DNA of 64,000 nucleotides from assembly GCA_907163375.1 (NCBI GenBank), contig CAJQUW010000952.1, forward strand, positions 72,001 to 136,000, read 5' to 3'. Below are positions 1 through 12,300 of this stretch, piece after piece. Position 1 is the first letter of the stretch. Each line of letters begins with the position of its first letter. Below the pieces are notes generated by a model. It was not told where the DNA came from and ran no database searches. It saw nothing but the letters and a program-made list of their open reading frames with translations. The DNA comes from Prostheceraeus crozeri (Eukaryota; Platyhelminthes; Polycladida; Euryleptidae). The translations under genes were made by a program, and so were the position numbers.

Positions 1-431
1 CAGATTTCATCTTGCTCCATATTGATTCCACAGGATTCAACATGGGAGAGTATGGACCAAGTCGAACAATGCGCAAGGACGGATGCGCTTCGGTGCATTC
101 TTCCAGTTTCGAATGGCAAGGGGCATTGTCACAGACCAAAACGGTTGAGTCTGGAGTAATGCCTTGAGGAAGGTGGTGAAGCATCTCCAATACCCATTCC
201 TTGGCCATCTGTGATGTGAATGCTCATCGTCGTCGAGTCCAGTGCACCATTTGAGATGATGAAATTGCTGCAATGACATGCACGTTCGGGCCTTTGCACG
301 CAGGAAGCTTGAAAACGGCACGCTCTCCGATGGATGCTATGTTGGCGCCAATCACCATCAGAATTGGCTACCTCTACAATTCTCCTTTTGTCAATCGGAG
401 AAATACGCTGATAATATCCACGAGGCATATT
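1..431 (-). pseudogene. Broken IS630/Tc1-type (DDE) transposase fragment
   Basis: The minus strand near 431 starts MPRGYYQRISPIDKRRIVEV with ANSDGDW, a helix-turn-helix-like N terminus. After a frame change and apparent loss of the middle of the protein, it continues ERAVFKLPACKGPNVHVIAA. A further frame change leads to TVLVCDNAPCHSKLEE and then YSPMLNPVESIWSKMKS. The second catalytic Asp (CDNAPCH) and the Glu (LNPVESIW) of a DDE transposase are therefore visible, while the first Asp is absent. It is a dead internal-deletion copy and runs off the left edge. No terminal repeats were seen. Confidence 0.75.
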
Positions 432-663
432 ACAAAATGTTATGACTATGCAACGTAAGCCAATTGGAAAATATTCTACGAACTTAATTCAAAATTACAA
501 AAAGCAATATTTGAAATGTTTACATAGCTCTTTCTATTTATTAACAAAGCTCTTTCTGTTCTTCAACATAGCTCTTTCTTTTCTTTATTTGATTCCTTTC
601 TTTTAAGTATTATATATTCCGAACTGCAATATGCACTGTAGATATACCAATCTCATCTGTGAA

Positions 664-769
664 GATGTCTGAAATTCATTTGGAAATGTCTGAAATTCAT
701 TTGGAAATGTCTGAAATTCATTTGGAAAGATCTGAAATTCATTTGGAAAGATCTGAAATAGATATGGAA
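664..769. repeat. 21-bp tandem repeat, about five copies
   Basis: The unit atgtctgaaattcatttggaa repeats three times exactly and then twice in altered form beginning agatctg. It lies in non-coding sequence next to a transposase remnant. Confidence 0.9.
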
Positions 770-1380
770 AAGGTGTAGTACGAGGAACTGCAATGAAGAT
801 ATATTACTGAACCTAAAATTTATGACATCAAAAATTCAGGAATTTGATCTGTAAAACACTAAAATATGTGATAATTTCCTACATAGTCCATGCAGCTCAG
901 AACACTAAAGTATGTCAAGCTTCAGATATCTGAAGAGTCCAAATTCCAGGTCATAGAAATCACCTCAATGAAGATATATGACCTTTCAAATGACACTCTA
1001 AATCGTCGGTGCGTAGCGCCAGACAGTTTATTGACGGCAATTAAGGCCGTCTGATTTGGAATTGGAGATATATAAACGACTTTCATAGAAAAATGACAAG
1101 CGAAATATCGGCTGACAAATTTGCTTAATCAGCAATAATGAAGTCTCAATGCATTCAATACAGAGATTGTCTAAACAAGAGCCACTTTTTTAATGCACAG
1201 ACAAAAATGCAAGGAACTGCAATATCACCATGAAAATCAGTTTCTGCGACGAACGAAAGACATTGTGTTGAATGATCTTGTCGGAAAACAGAAAGACAGT
1301 CCGTCATGCCAACGACGATGATGATAAGTTCTTCGTAAGCAATCTTAGAAAATTTACAACAGTATAAACATTTAGTCTGG
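770..1380. other. Non-coding stretch with a short dispersed repeat
   Basis: No gene seen. Around 965-1015 there is a roughly 50-bp sequence (aatgaagatatatgaccttt...) that recurs at about 11645-11697 in the same orientation, so it is part of a dispersed repeat of unknown type. Confidence 0.5.
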
Positions 1381-2888
1381 GAGCTACTGACCAAATTCTC
1401 CCTAATTCGCGCTCAAAGGGCTTAATAACACCGATTTGTAGATCTTGAAACGCTGAATACAAAACTCAAATTCCTAAGTGTCACAGACAGTCGCTTTCTG
1501 CTATAGGTAGGGTGAAAGGATTCCCATTGAAATCCAATGGTAAAATTCAAGAAATATCTATGGATTGTGAGACACTTGCCAATTTTCGTACATTTTCTTT
1601 TGCAGAAGAGAAACTATTTATCAGAATGCCATGAAATTTGAAGCACGATTGAGTTCAGAACATCAAATTCGATATAAAAGTTGAAGTGAGTCACATGATC
1701 CAGTATTTGATGTCTGAGAGCCTCCACAAAATGAGTAAAATCGCCTAAATTAAGTCAAAACATGAAATTTGCTCATTTTGTAGAGGCTCTCAGACATCAA
1801 ATACTGAATCATGCGACTCACTTCAACTTTTATATCGAAGTTGATGTTCTGAACTCAATCATGTTTCAAATTTCATGGCACTCTGATAAATAGTTTCTTT
1901 TCTGCAAAACAAATGCTGTGCTTCACAATCTATAGATATTTCTTGAATTTAACCATTGGATTCCAATCGGAATCCTTCAGCCTTGTCTATAACCGAAAGC
2001 ATACCAGGAGCAAGTTAAAAAGAAGTTCTGACTCGAAGTTTCAAGTTTATTGGTCAAAAGTAAAAGTAAAATTGACTTTGGCACAGCGTGACGGGTCTTC
2101 AGCGTCCAGCGCCTTCTTACGGTCGATAGTCAAATGGCGGTCAGCATACTTGGTGTGAAGATTTATAAAGAAGTGAATGGTATTAAGAATTGTGTTGCTT
2201 ATTGAATGTGAGGTGATCAAAGTGAGAAGGCAGACTGTATCAGGGTAATTCATGTCTTCTATTGATTGTTGGCTTCAAGTGTGTAATAGCTTTTGCTTCA
2301 GTGAATGTTGTGTCTCGAGTGCTCGTCAGCTTAGCAATGAAATCTCTATGAGCATATTAAAAGCAAACATAATGATCTAGGTAGCATCGAGGATTTTCAG
2401 GTCGATTTCATTGCTAAGCTGACGAGCACTCGAGACACAACATTCACTGAAGCAAAAGCTATTACACACTTGAAGCCAACAATCAACAGAAGACATGAAT
2501 TACCCTGATACAGTCTGCCTTCTCACTTTGATCACCTCACATTCAATAAGCAACACAATTCTTAATACCATTCACTTCTTTATAAATCTTCACACCAAGT
2601 ATGCTGACCGCCATTTGATTATCGACCGTAAGAAGGCGTTGGACGCTGAAGACCCGTCAATTTTACTTTTACTTTTGACCAATAAACTTGAAACTTCGAG
2701 TCAGAACTTCTTTTTAACTTGCTCCTGGTATGCATCGCCTGACTCGCAAACTGGTCAACTATGTATAACCGAAAGCGACTGGCTGTGACACTTAGGAATT
2801 TGATTTTTGTATTCAGCGTTTCAAGATCAACAAATCGGTTTTATTAAGCCCTTTTTTGCACGAATTAGGGAGAAATCGTCAGTAGCTC
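1381..2888. mobile_element. Foldback (long palindrome) element, interrupted
   Basis: The left arm 1381-1740 is inverted against 1755-2000 plus 2764-2888. Ends read gagctactgac and its complement. Removing the inner element (2001-2763) restores a near-continuous palindrome with a loop of only about 15 bases at 1745. There is no coding capacity. This is a MITE/foldback transposon serving as a landing site for another. Confidence 0.8.
2001..2763. mobile_element. Second foldback element nested inside the first
   Basis: Arms 2001-2360 and about 2378-2731 are inverted copies (outer ends ataccaggagcaag / cttgctcctggtat), followed by a 32-base right tail. The 13-base sequence tataaccgaaagc flanks it on both sides (1988-2000 and 2764-2776) and reads as a target-site duplication. 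The left arm has a short extra block (about 2076-2094) lacking in the right. Open frames within it are only mirrored shadows. Confidence 0.8.
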
Positions 2889-3148
2889 TCGTCCTTTTTT
2901 TGGTGAAATCATTTTATTAAACTCTCAAGGATAACATATGCCAGGTAAAATAGTGATAAAATGGCAAGTGATGACCTGTTCTGAAAACCAATCAGAGTGA
3001 TTAGAAATAAGCGAAGCACAGATTTTCATCACATAGCTTTAGAATCTGTGTGTTTATCTTGCAATTGACAGAGGAGAACCAGCGCGCTATTTCAGCATTA
3101 TGAAACTACACTGCAAGAATGTGGAATGTGACTAGAACTGAAACTCAC

Positions 3149-3305
3149 CCAATGATTTCATTCGTCCCATCGCCATCTCCAAACGCACTTTCACTCGTGC
3201 GTAAGGATTATCAAAGAATGGAAGTGCGGTCGTCATGTCGTATTTTGTATTCACTTTCAGATTTGATAATATGACTGTATTCAATATCAACAATCGTTTG
3301 AAGAG
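3149..3305 (-). CDS. FAS1 gene exon, middle of domain 4
   Basis: A ccttgcag acceptor and gtgagt donor bound 157 bases that are open in the inherited phase 0: LFKRLLILNTVILSNLKVNT, then KYDMTTALPFFDNPYARVKV and RLEMAMGRMKSLG. This fits the FAS1 middle segment between H1 and H2. The exon that should carry the H2 box of domain 4 was not found in 1-3148, so it probably lies beyond the window start. Confidence 0.75.
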
Positions 3306-6300
3306 CTGCAAGGAAAGAAATGCAAACTACATTGTAAATCGCTGGATACCAAAATTTCATACGGCGGTCACAATTGTGATGCGTTATTTATTTATTCATT
3401 GATTATTATTGCCTTGACAACTGATGTGTGGTGGTGAGGGTTTGATCCTGCCAATTGACACAGTCGCATAAGTGGCTCGTAGCTCAGTTGGTTAGAGCAC
3501 AGGTCTAGTTAATCTTGGTCGTAGGTTCGAATCCTACCAGCCGCACATCTTTTGCATGGCAATTTGATCTATCGTTTATTTAATTTCATTGTTGTTAATT
3601 AAATAAAGATTAATACCGAATTCACATGCCATTTGAAACTAATAATGGATGCGAGATTCTCGTACTTTTACAGAGATTTTATACGCTTTGTATACGAATA
3701 CTAACTTTCTTTCGTATAAAGTAATATATCTTTGTATGTTTTTAGTATGTGACGATACGAACAGCTCCTCTTGTGATTGGCTGATTAAAAACAGCATACC
3801 AATATATTTTTTGGTATCCATCCTTCGTCTATGTTTGGTAGTGAATGGTTTACAGTGTAAGGTAGGAATTTGGGTTCAAAAAACATGTTTTTGTTTTTTT
3901 TAGAATTTTTCAAATAGTGACATTCGACATAAGATTCTTTTTTGCAAGCTAATGAATATTGATTTTAAATGCACATTACCAGCTTTCAAAAATGTCTTTT
4001 TGGTGTTAGGATGGATTTCACATTTGCTAATTGCACAATTACTGGTTGTTGTATTTTGCTAATTTTCTTTATTTCTCTTAGGTCTCTAGTACCAATTGAG
4101 TGGCTGCATTGCTCAAGTAATAAAAAACAATTTTATCATTTCATCGCTAAGTCTTGTTTAAGACAAAATTTATAATCACTTTTGAATCCAGATTTTCGAA
4201 CATTGTTTTGAAACCGTGCTTTGTAGATTGTTTTCAAAGATGGTTTCAAATCCACACTTTTGAAGGAACTTTCAATGACACTATCGGGGATCGACCTCTC
4301 AACCGAAAAATCGCCAAGCTTAGCACTTAACCACTGTGTCACTGAGACCACGAGCATGGATATATGGTGAACTAATAAATGCTGTATAAAAACTAATATA
4401 TGCATGTTATGTTATATGATGTACGCACAATGCGCACAGTGCAATGTCATGATATCATACTGAACGATAAAAGTTTTAAGACAAGACAGAAGCAATTAAT
4501 GAAAGTACTCATTTTTTTTCAACCAATGAAATTATATCTTCGATGCTCTCTTTATTCACTTAATATTTTTTGTGGATTATTCTTCAATTTCTCATCTTCA
4601 TATGTATGTTTATTCAAACTCACACACGCTCGTGTTTACTGGACAAATGCTATTATTTCATGCAATTCAATTATAAATGATCTCATCCATACTCTCATCA
4701 GTCATCAGACTATGCTCAGCAGTGTGAAAGGGGAAGATGAAGAAATCAAATACAGTCCGCGCGAGTACGTCTTCGAGTCATCGTCACCATCTAAGAATGT
4801 GTTCTTCGTTGCCGATGCGAAGAGAAACAAACAACCAACAAAAATGTGCGAAGAGCTCGAATTCTATAATCTGTGTATAAAGTGTACATAAACAATGCAT
4901 TATATGACAATTTTGACTTGACCACGAGGGTCTTGTTCCCTCATGATATTGTCGTAACGGGAGTGTCGCGGTAACACCATTATGGTTATGTGCAGATGGC
5001 AGATGTTGTTTGTATGCATCAACTATATATTTGCTCAATGACAAATATTAGTTGTAAATTCAAATATATCTACGTCAAATTCATTAAAGTGTTTTTACAA
5101 TCTTCCACTGCGTAACTTTGGCTACAAATGCTTTGGTGCATCTTTTTATAATTTTCGATGCACCTTCAGCTTTCTTCAAACAGAAATGGATCAAATGTGA
5201 CAATTTGTATCCGACTAGCATGTTAACTGTTTTCATAAATTTAAGTGCATCATAAACTTAGAAATACCAGAAACTTCCGGCATTGTACACATTGTATGTG
5301 GGTTAAAAGTACACCAACACATAGAGTGTGATCTCTTCAACTTGACGCTACGGAGTCCAAAGCTTTGGGTAGAGATACATCTGGTATCATTGCTATTGTT
5401 ATATTTTTGTTGCATTATTGCAGCATAATCAACACATACAAGATAAATATTTGAGTTACCTGAAAGACCGGCCTACGGCTGCCAGAGAGTTGTACGTCCC
5501 GGTAGCTATAAAGACATCTTAGTAGTCCCTAGTTGAACATAGTGAACAAATGATACTACTCAACTTTCATGTACATAAGTTCAGAAATTACTAAATTTAG
5601 AAATAGCACAAACTTCCGGCATTTTACACATTGTATGTGGGTTAAAAGTACACCAACACATAGAGTGTGATCTCATCAACTTGACGCTACGGAGTCCAAA
5701 GCTTTGGGTAGATACACATCTGGCATTATTGCTATTGCTGCAGCATAATCAACACAGCGAGCAGTTTTGAATATCCTGTGCAAGTGAAAGAAATAATAAT
5801 CAATGTAGATAAAATAGATAGATCAAACACGACAGGATGTCAAATTAGATTAGTGACATCTCTTAATGAGAATTTTTGATTAAGTTTTGGCTAATCAATA
5901 AAGTTGTGCATTGGAAAACATTTTCTTCTCAAATTTCTGTACATTATCACATTGTGAGAATTTCTCGTTCTTTTAAACCGCGCTGTAGTTCGGCGGCCGA
6001 AAATAGGAATCACAGGATGTCGTGTGCCTTCGTTAAGGCTGCTATACGAATCTCAGCATCATCCGAGTTCTTCCTCTTGTCAGACAGGATCAAAGAAAAG
6101 TACATGTAAATGAAATGGGAAGCAAATTGAAGTGTACTTACCGCGTTCCTGTCATTAGTATTCTGAAGAATTTTGTTCCCAGTACCAGCTTCCATAGCTG
6201 TCAACGCTGCGTTGGTGGGGGCAAAAAATGTATATCGTTGTTTCACGTTGTTCAAGACATCCAAATTGATGTCAAAGGTTTTGAGGTAGTCAATCAGTTT

Positions 6301-9300
6301 ACTGAAAGTTAAACACCATCGATAAATTCACTGATACAGACGCTAATCAGTGCGCACCATCATCATATTAGGAAAACAAACTTTGCGTAAGGTATTCACA
6401 AACTGCGTATATTTACAACAGAATATAATCAGCAAGTGAAGGGACAAATTAATTTAAATATGAGTTAAATACTGATTTTTCATCATGTCAAAAGCCTTGC
6501 TGCAGTCAAAAGAGAACATGTACTGGAGTGTTGCGATTCCTACAGCATTGGTATAATATGCTCAGAATTTGTTCTCGTGCTCCTCTTCCTTCCGCAAAAT
6601 CTGTTTGGTTCTCTACAATTTCGAATTTATAATCCAAGATAACCTTATTTCCGCGTTTTGAGTCCGCTTGTTCCAAATTCATTGGGTCAGACTGCTTCTC
6701 CTTATGGATCTCCTCCAAGTCTGACGGTCAAGGGCTGCTTCAGCTATTGCGTTTAGCAGTTGATCTTTCCCCCCGTCACTTCCAACTTCCAAACTCTCTT
6801 TACCCAGTCTTCCTCCTTCTTTCGGTACACATGTCCAAACCATCTTAAGCCTCATCGGGTCAAACGGTCACAATTTGTGCCCAAGCATCTTTTGAGTTAT
6901 GTAATGCATCAAGTATTGGATCTATCGGTCTGGAATTCATGGACGATGAAACATTTTGAGCCTAAAATACTAAAATACTCCCGACCTATGTGTACAAAAA
7001 GATTTCGTTATTTCACTTAGTCTGCCTTGGTAACTTTCTCTAAAATACTGTATTAAAATCCTGAGTTGATTAGATAAAGTAATCAATATTTATGCAATAG
7101 CTATACGTAGACGGTCAAACGGTCACAAATTGTGACCAGCATTTTCTGTAGTGTAATCATCTTATATCGCAACTACGTACTTCTCTTGGGATGACCTTTT
7201 ATTCAGGTAATGAATTTAGCTTCGACTATGAGTCATATAGCTCCATAGAAATTGATCTCAGGTCGCACGGTAAGCTTCACTAGAAAGGAAATTCAGCGAA
7301 ATTTGCGGTACACGAGCGGAACCTATTAGGTGGGCAGAAACTTCAGATCTTAACACAGTGCGAATAGGAGAATCGGTCCATTCTCAACTTAAAGTCGCTG
7401 TAGATTCCATTCCGGTGGTCGTAGGTTTCTAGTTTCTTCACAGTCAGAAAGTTGAGCGTATTGAGAACAACCTTCATCAAAAAACCATGTGAATCAGATA
7501 ACCGGAAGTTACAGTAAATAAATGTAAAAGAATAGTTCACCATATTTTCAATTAGAACAATAGAGCACTGCGCACCGAGAGATATGCTGACGGATGTTAT
7601 CTGTGATGTCCACAACATTGTTTGTGACAATTACTTTACTTCGTATGCATTGGCTGCAAAGTTGCTTGAGCACAATCTAACTCTCTTGGGAACAATGAGA
7701 CTTCACCGACGAGAAATCCCAAGTTATATTCGAACAACTGATGATCGATCTGTTCACTCAAGTCGATTCGCGTTTGAATATGACAAAAAAGTGTCCCTCA
7801 TTTCCTATATACCCAAGAAAAAGAAAAATGTTGTCCTCCTTACATCAAGTCATTCAGACACTCGGATTTCGGAGGAGGCTCAGAACAAGCCTCTTGTTAT
7901 TCTTGAATACAATGCTTCCAAAGGAGGCGTGGATAGAATGGAAGGTAATGTCGAAGAGTATTCGTGCCGACGTAAGACAAACCGATGGCCCTTGTTATTG
8001 TTTTTCAATATCATTGATGTTGCAAACAATAACGCATTTCTTCTTGTCAAAAAGAGTGGCCTTACTCGCAACAAGAAAGAACTTCTCCGAATGCTCACCT
8101 TTCAATTGGCGCAGCCATCAGCTGAACGGCGACTTCAGAGATCTGCTGTGCGTCGATATACAAACGAAGCTGCTGACGAGGTTGGTTTCAAATATGAAAA
8201 GACTGATGCTCGAGTGACAAGCCGATGTTCGAAATGCAGATTTTGTCGCAAAACCACAAGATCCTACTGCGACGATTGTGATCGCCCGATATGCCCCAAT
8301 CATAGATTTTTGAAGGTGATCACGAAATGTGAAGACTGTCATGAGCTCAGTTAGATTTTTTAATAGGCCTACATGCAATCATGCATGCTATATATCTGTA
8401 TGTAGTGATTTTGTTGTGAAGTTCAAATGGGATTCTGTTTTTCTATTAAAGCAATTGGAATTTTGAGTTGCAGGCCTTCTAAATCTTGCTTTCAATTACA
8501 ACTAGTTTGTGTTTCGGATTTAGGCCTATAATATTATATTACTACAACATGTAGTATACTATTATTATTATCACTACATGTATGCCCAATACTTCATTAA
8601 TTGGTATTGATGAGGATGTAATTGGATACGTATGAGTATAGAACTGATCAATATTTGTGAATAGGCTTCATTTCTCGACATGAGTGGTCACAATTTGTGA
8701 CCGTTTGACCGGATGAGGATGTTGATTTTGGTGACCTGATAAGGGTTAAGCAATTTCTGCGGAAGATGTTTTTTATAGGCTCTAAGTCTATGCGCGCTCT
8801 CAATTCCGCGTTTGAGTGACGTTCCGTGAGTGACACACCACACATTCGTCGCATCATGGACATCTCAGCCGTATCCAGACCGTTTCACTTTCTGCCCTCA
8901 GTGACCATAATTCGCTTGCGTACGACATACAACCTTGGATGCAGGCTTTGATTCGTGATAACATTTGATTGCACCTTGCTTACATGGACGATAAGACTGA
9001 TAGCACGATAATATACATTGAATTATTAAATTAATTAATTAAATTATTAAAACTGTAAATTACATTAATTGTTTGTATCACCCAAACGTGTTCTCTGTTG
9101 AAAAATATACATACTACGGCCCAGTTTCTTGCAATAATGGGATTTCTTGCAGTAATGGTCGGAAATAAGAAGTAAGAACATCGAAATTTCCATTCTCACC
9201 TGAATTCACTGTATCGATTATTAAGGATCTTCTGGATTGAATTCGTAGCATAACCAAGAGGCGAGTTGATGATATGCACGACACCGTTAGTTCCTGCTAC

Positions 9301-12300
9301 GTCACCCTCTGTTACCAAAGAGCCGACGAAACCTTGAGAATATACATTATTCACCATTTGGGTCAACCTGCCATAGACCGTCGTTCCTGTAAGGATAACA
9401 GAAGAAATTCTACACTTCCTAGAGAAGTCAGTTTCAAAATTTATATATGATAACATTATTGTAACAGTAGATGAGCTGAAATCACATAAATCACAGTATA
9501 CGAGTAACATAGAGCAAGTATATGGTAGGTAGAGTGTTGACTAAATAAATTTCAGCATACAGTGAACATTTTTATATCGTTACTGCGATTTAAAATATTT
9601 GATCATTTTTTAAGAGGTTATCTTTTGCAAATTTTTCCTGTGTTTATATACTAGCGACTTGGTATCTCTATGTAAGTAGTATGAAACTATTAGACGTCAA
9701 AGGAAATGAACATTTACTAACAGGTATCATAATTAAGCGGAAATTAGGCTGATTCTCATAGAAATTTCATGAACTGCTAGTCTTCATGGAAAAGCTGAGA
9801 CCACATTGATTCTCAGCTGAAGTTTCAAGTTTTTAGTTCAATTTTCATGATTTTATGATTCACTAAATTTATGTTTCATTTCTTGAATCTGAATAGAAAG
9901 GTGGATCCTTACATTTTTTACAGTTTTTTGCTCTTTCAGTGGTAGATAGTTTGTTTTGTGATATGATCACTCTTAATAAAATGCTCTTATTAAATTAGTA
10001 AAGCTGAGAATTTAGCCCATCGAATTGCTGATTTAACAAATATTGCCTCACCAAGGTTGTCACGACACGGAAGATTTACAAAATACTATTATTCCCTGAT
10101 TTAACAAATATTGCCTCACCAAGGTTGTCACGACACGGAAGATTTACAAAATACTATTATTCCTTCTTTATGGCTGTCATTATTACTCAATTCCGTGGCA
10201 ATTTATTAAAAACTACAAAAATTTGGACATTTCACGTTTGGTACTGCGTTCTACTCAAGTTCATTTAATAAAATCGTAACTGTAAACACTGGTGATTTAA
10301 TTGATACTGAGTCGCTACTCTACTCAATATACTTACTCTATGCATAGTTAGTGAAAGAAGTTATCGTAGGTCAGGGATTTTTCAACAGATAGAGAGAAAA
10401 TGCTTTCCCGTACAAAATACATAGACCTGCCAATCGGAATTACAGAACCGCACATTTACGGACCAGGTAGTGGGTTACTTGCTTGTCAATCTGTTTTTGA
10501 ATCAGGAAGAATGTCAGAGACCACACCGTTGGCAGTGGAGACGAACAGGACCAAGTAGCTCGCCACAACCACCTCTGATATGTCCTTTCCGCCAGCAACG
10601 CTTGTCGCTTGATTGTTTCTTCTCTTTTCCTTTTGCAATCATGTAATAGGCTCATGAATATGCAAATACTGAAAAACTTAAGAGCAGGATGAAAACTGCT
10701 CGGAACCACTAGACTGGAGAGGACATTAAGGTTAGTCCTTATGTCTGTGTTTCGCGTACTGTGGCTCCGACTAAGGACAAAGGATTTTCGAGTATTTCTC
10801 TGTCCTCGAAATTTCATGCACGATAGCAAGCACATGCATGAGAGAGAGAGAGAGAATGAAATGGGAAGAGGCATTCAATAAAAGCAATGTAAAGGGGGCA
10901 TAAATACATGTGTTGATCACGTAGTACGAAATAACAGATTTGTTGAATATAAAACGGTGGGTTCATCAATCTCCTTTTTCCATATTGTGCACATGTAATT
11001 TACCAGTAAAGCGGTTGCACGGAATATAACAGGCGATCTGCATGTGGCTTCATAATCATCAGGCCTTCTGCGGCATACAATTTCAAAATGATAGGTCATT
11101 CCTCCATGCGAAGAGATCATGTAAAATATCTCGAATGATAGATAATTACAATAATTAATCCCTGGACAGCAAATTGGAAGTTTCTGTGCTGTCACTATCG
11201 ACCGATTCATTGATTTATCAACTCACCTGAGGGAATAAGACTACCTACAAGGGTGAGATCATAGATAGATTGAACAGCAAAGTTGAATAATAACGATGAT
11301 ACATTCAAATACATATTCTGGAGATAGCAACACTGCATAGACGTCTTTGTCAAGCCCACGACCAGCCCACCTTAGCGCATAACCATCTGTGTGTCACCTT
11401 TTAGTGTGAGAATAATCCACGAGCTTAGCCTACGAGATTCCAAAGTGGCGATTCATTGCACAGTATTTGAAGAGTTCTGAAGGATTCCTTTTCCAACGGT
11501 GGTATTCCTTCGTTTTAACTATCTTATCTAACATTTCAAAATTTTGAATCTCCTAATATTCGCTATTTTATAAAAAATAGAAAGTTTACCGATTTTTGGT
11601 TATTGATTCCTGCAATAAGTTTTAATTGTGAGATCAAACTGGTAGAATGAAGATATATCACCTTTCAGATGACAGCGTAAATCGTCGGCGCGTAGTGCAA
11701 CACTACAAGAAAACTGTTACATATTGTATAAAAAATATACAAAGACACTTAGACACAAAAGCTGAATGCACCGATAGAATATTCAAGCATATTAGAAATC
11801 CCAAACATAAAAAAGAAAAGATGGTTATGGACACTGACGTATGAGGAACAATGAGGAATGTTAAGTACAGAAAAATCTTGCGGTTAATTAAATAAGTGTC
11901 TAATGGAGTGTTTCTAAAAGAGAGATTGAATGGACACAGGAAAACATGGAACCACACCGTTAGGATGCACAGTAGATTTCACAGAATTCACACAATTATC
12001 AATCACCTCTCGACGTTAGTTCTTCACGCCGAGAAATTTATGCTTATGAAACGGCGTAACAGTGCGAAGCACAGAATTAGACAGCTTGCTCGTTCAGTCT
12101 GTGGTGAGAAGTCTTGATTCCAAGTGAAATATCGCACCAATCATGTCTATATTTTGCGCCATTAAATGCTCCGAGCCCGATTTGTGTATCCCTTTATCCA
12201 CATTGGTAGTTATCCTTCATCGTTGCAAATTTTCCCTCAGTCACTTACTACTTATATAAATTGCATTAGTAGTTACACATCATTACTCTTTTCATCTTGC

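Noticed and set aside
2495-2788. 97-codon frame MNYPDTVCLLTLIT...
   Set aside because: Mirrored by 2047-2253 on the other strand because both lie in the arms of the inner foldback element. No domain seen.
3475-3547. Functional tRNA-Thr (AGT) gene
   Set aside because: Acceptor and anticodon stems contain mismatches, and the sequence belongs to a dispersed repeat also found at 52735-52880.
4400-4891. 163-codon plus-strand frame
   Set aside because: No domain, no promoter or splice context, and residue make-up typical of AT-rich spacer.
7343-7630. 95-codon minus-strand frame inside the piggyBac element as an inverted N-terminal transposase part
   Set aside because: No piggyBac motif could be matched. 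Left as unassigned interior.
10440-10874. 144-codon minus-strand frame with a faint FAS1-like STANGVV string in another frame
   Set aside because: The FAS1 exon chain joins in phase without it, and no splice-bounded segment fits. Probably chance.
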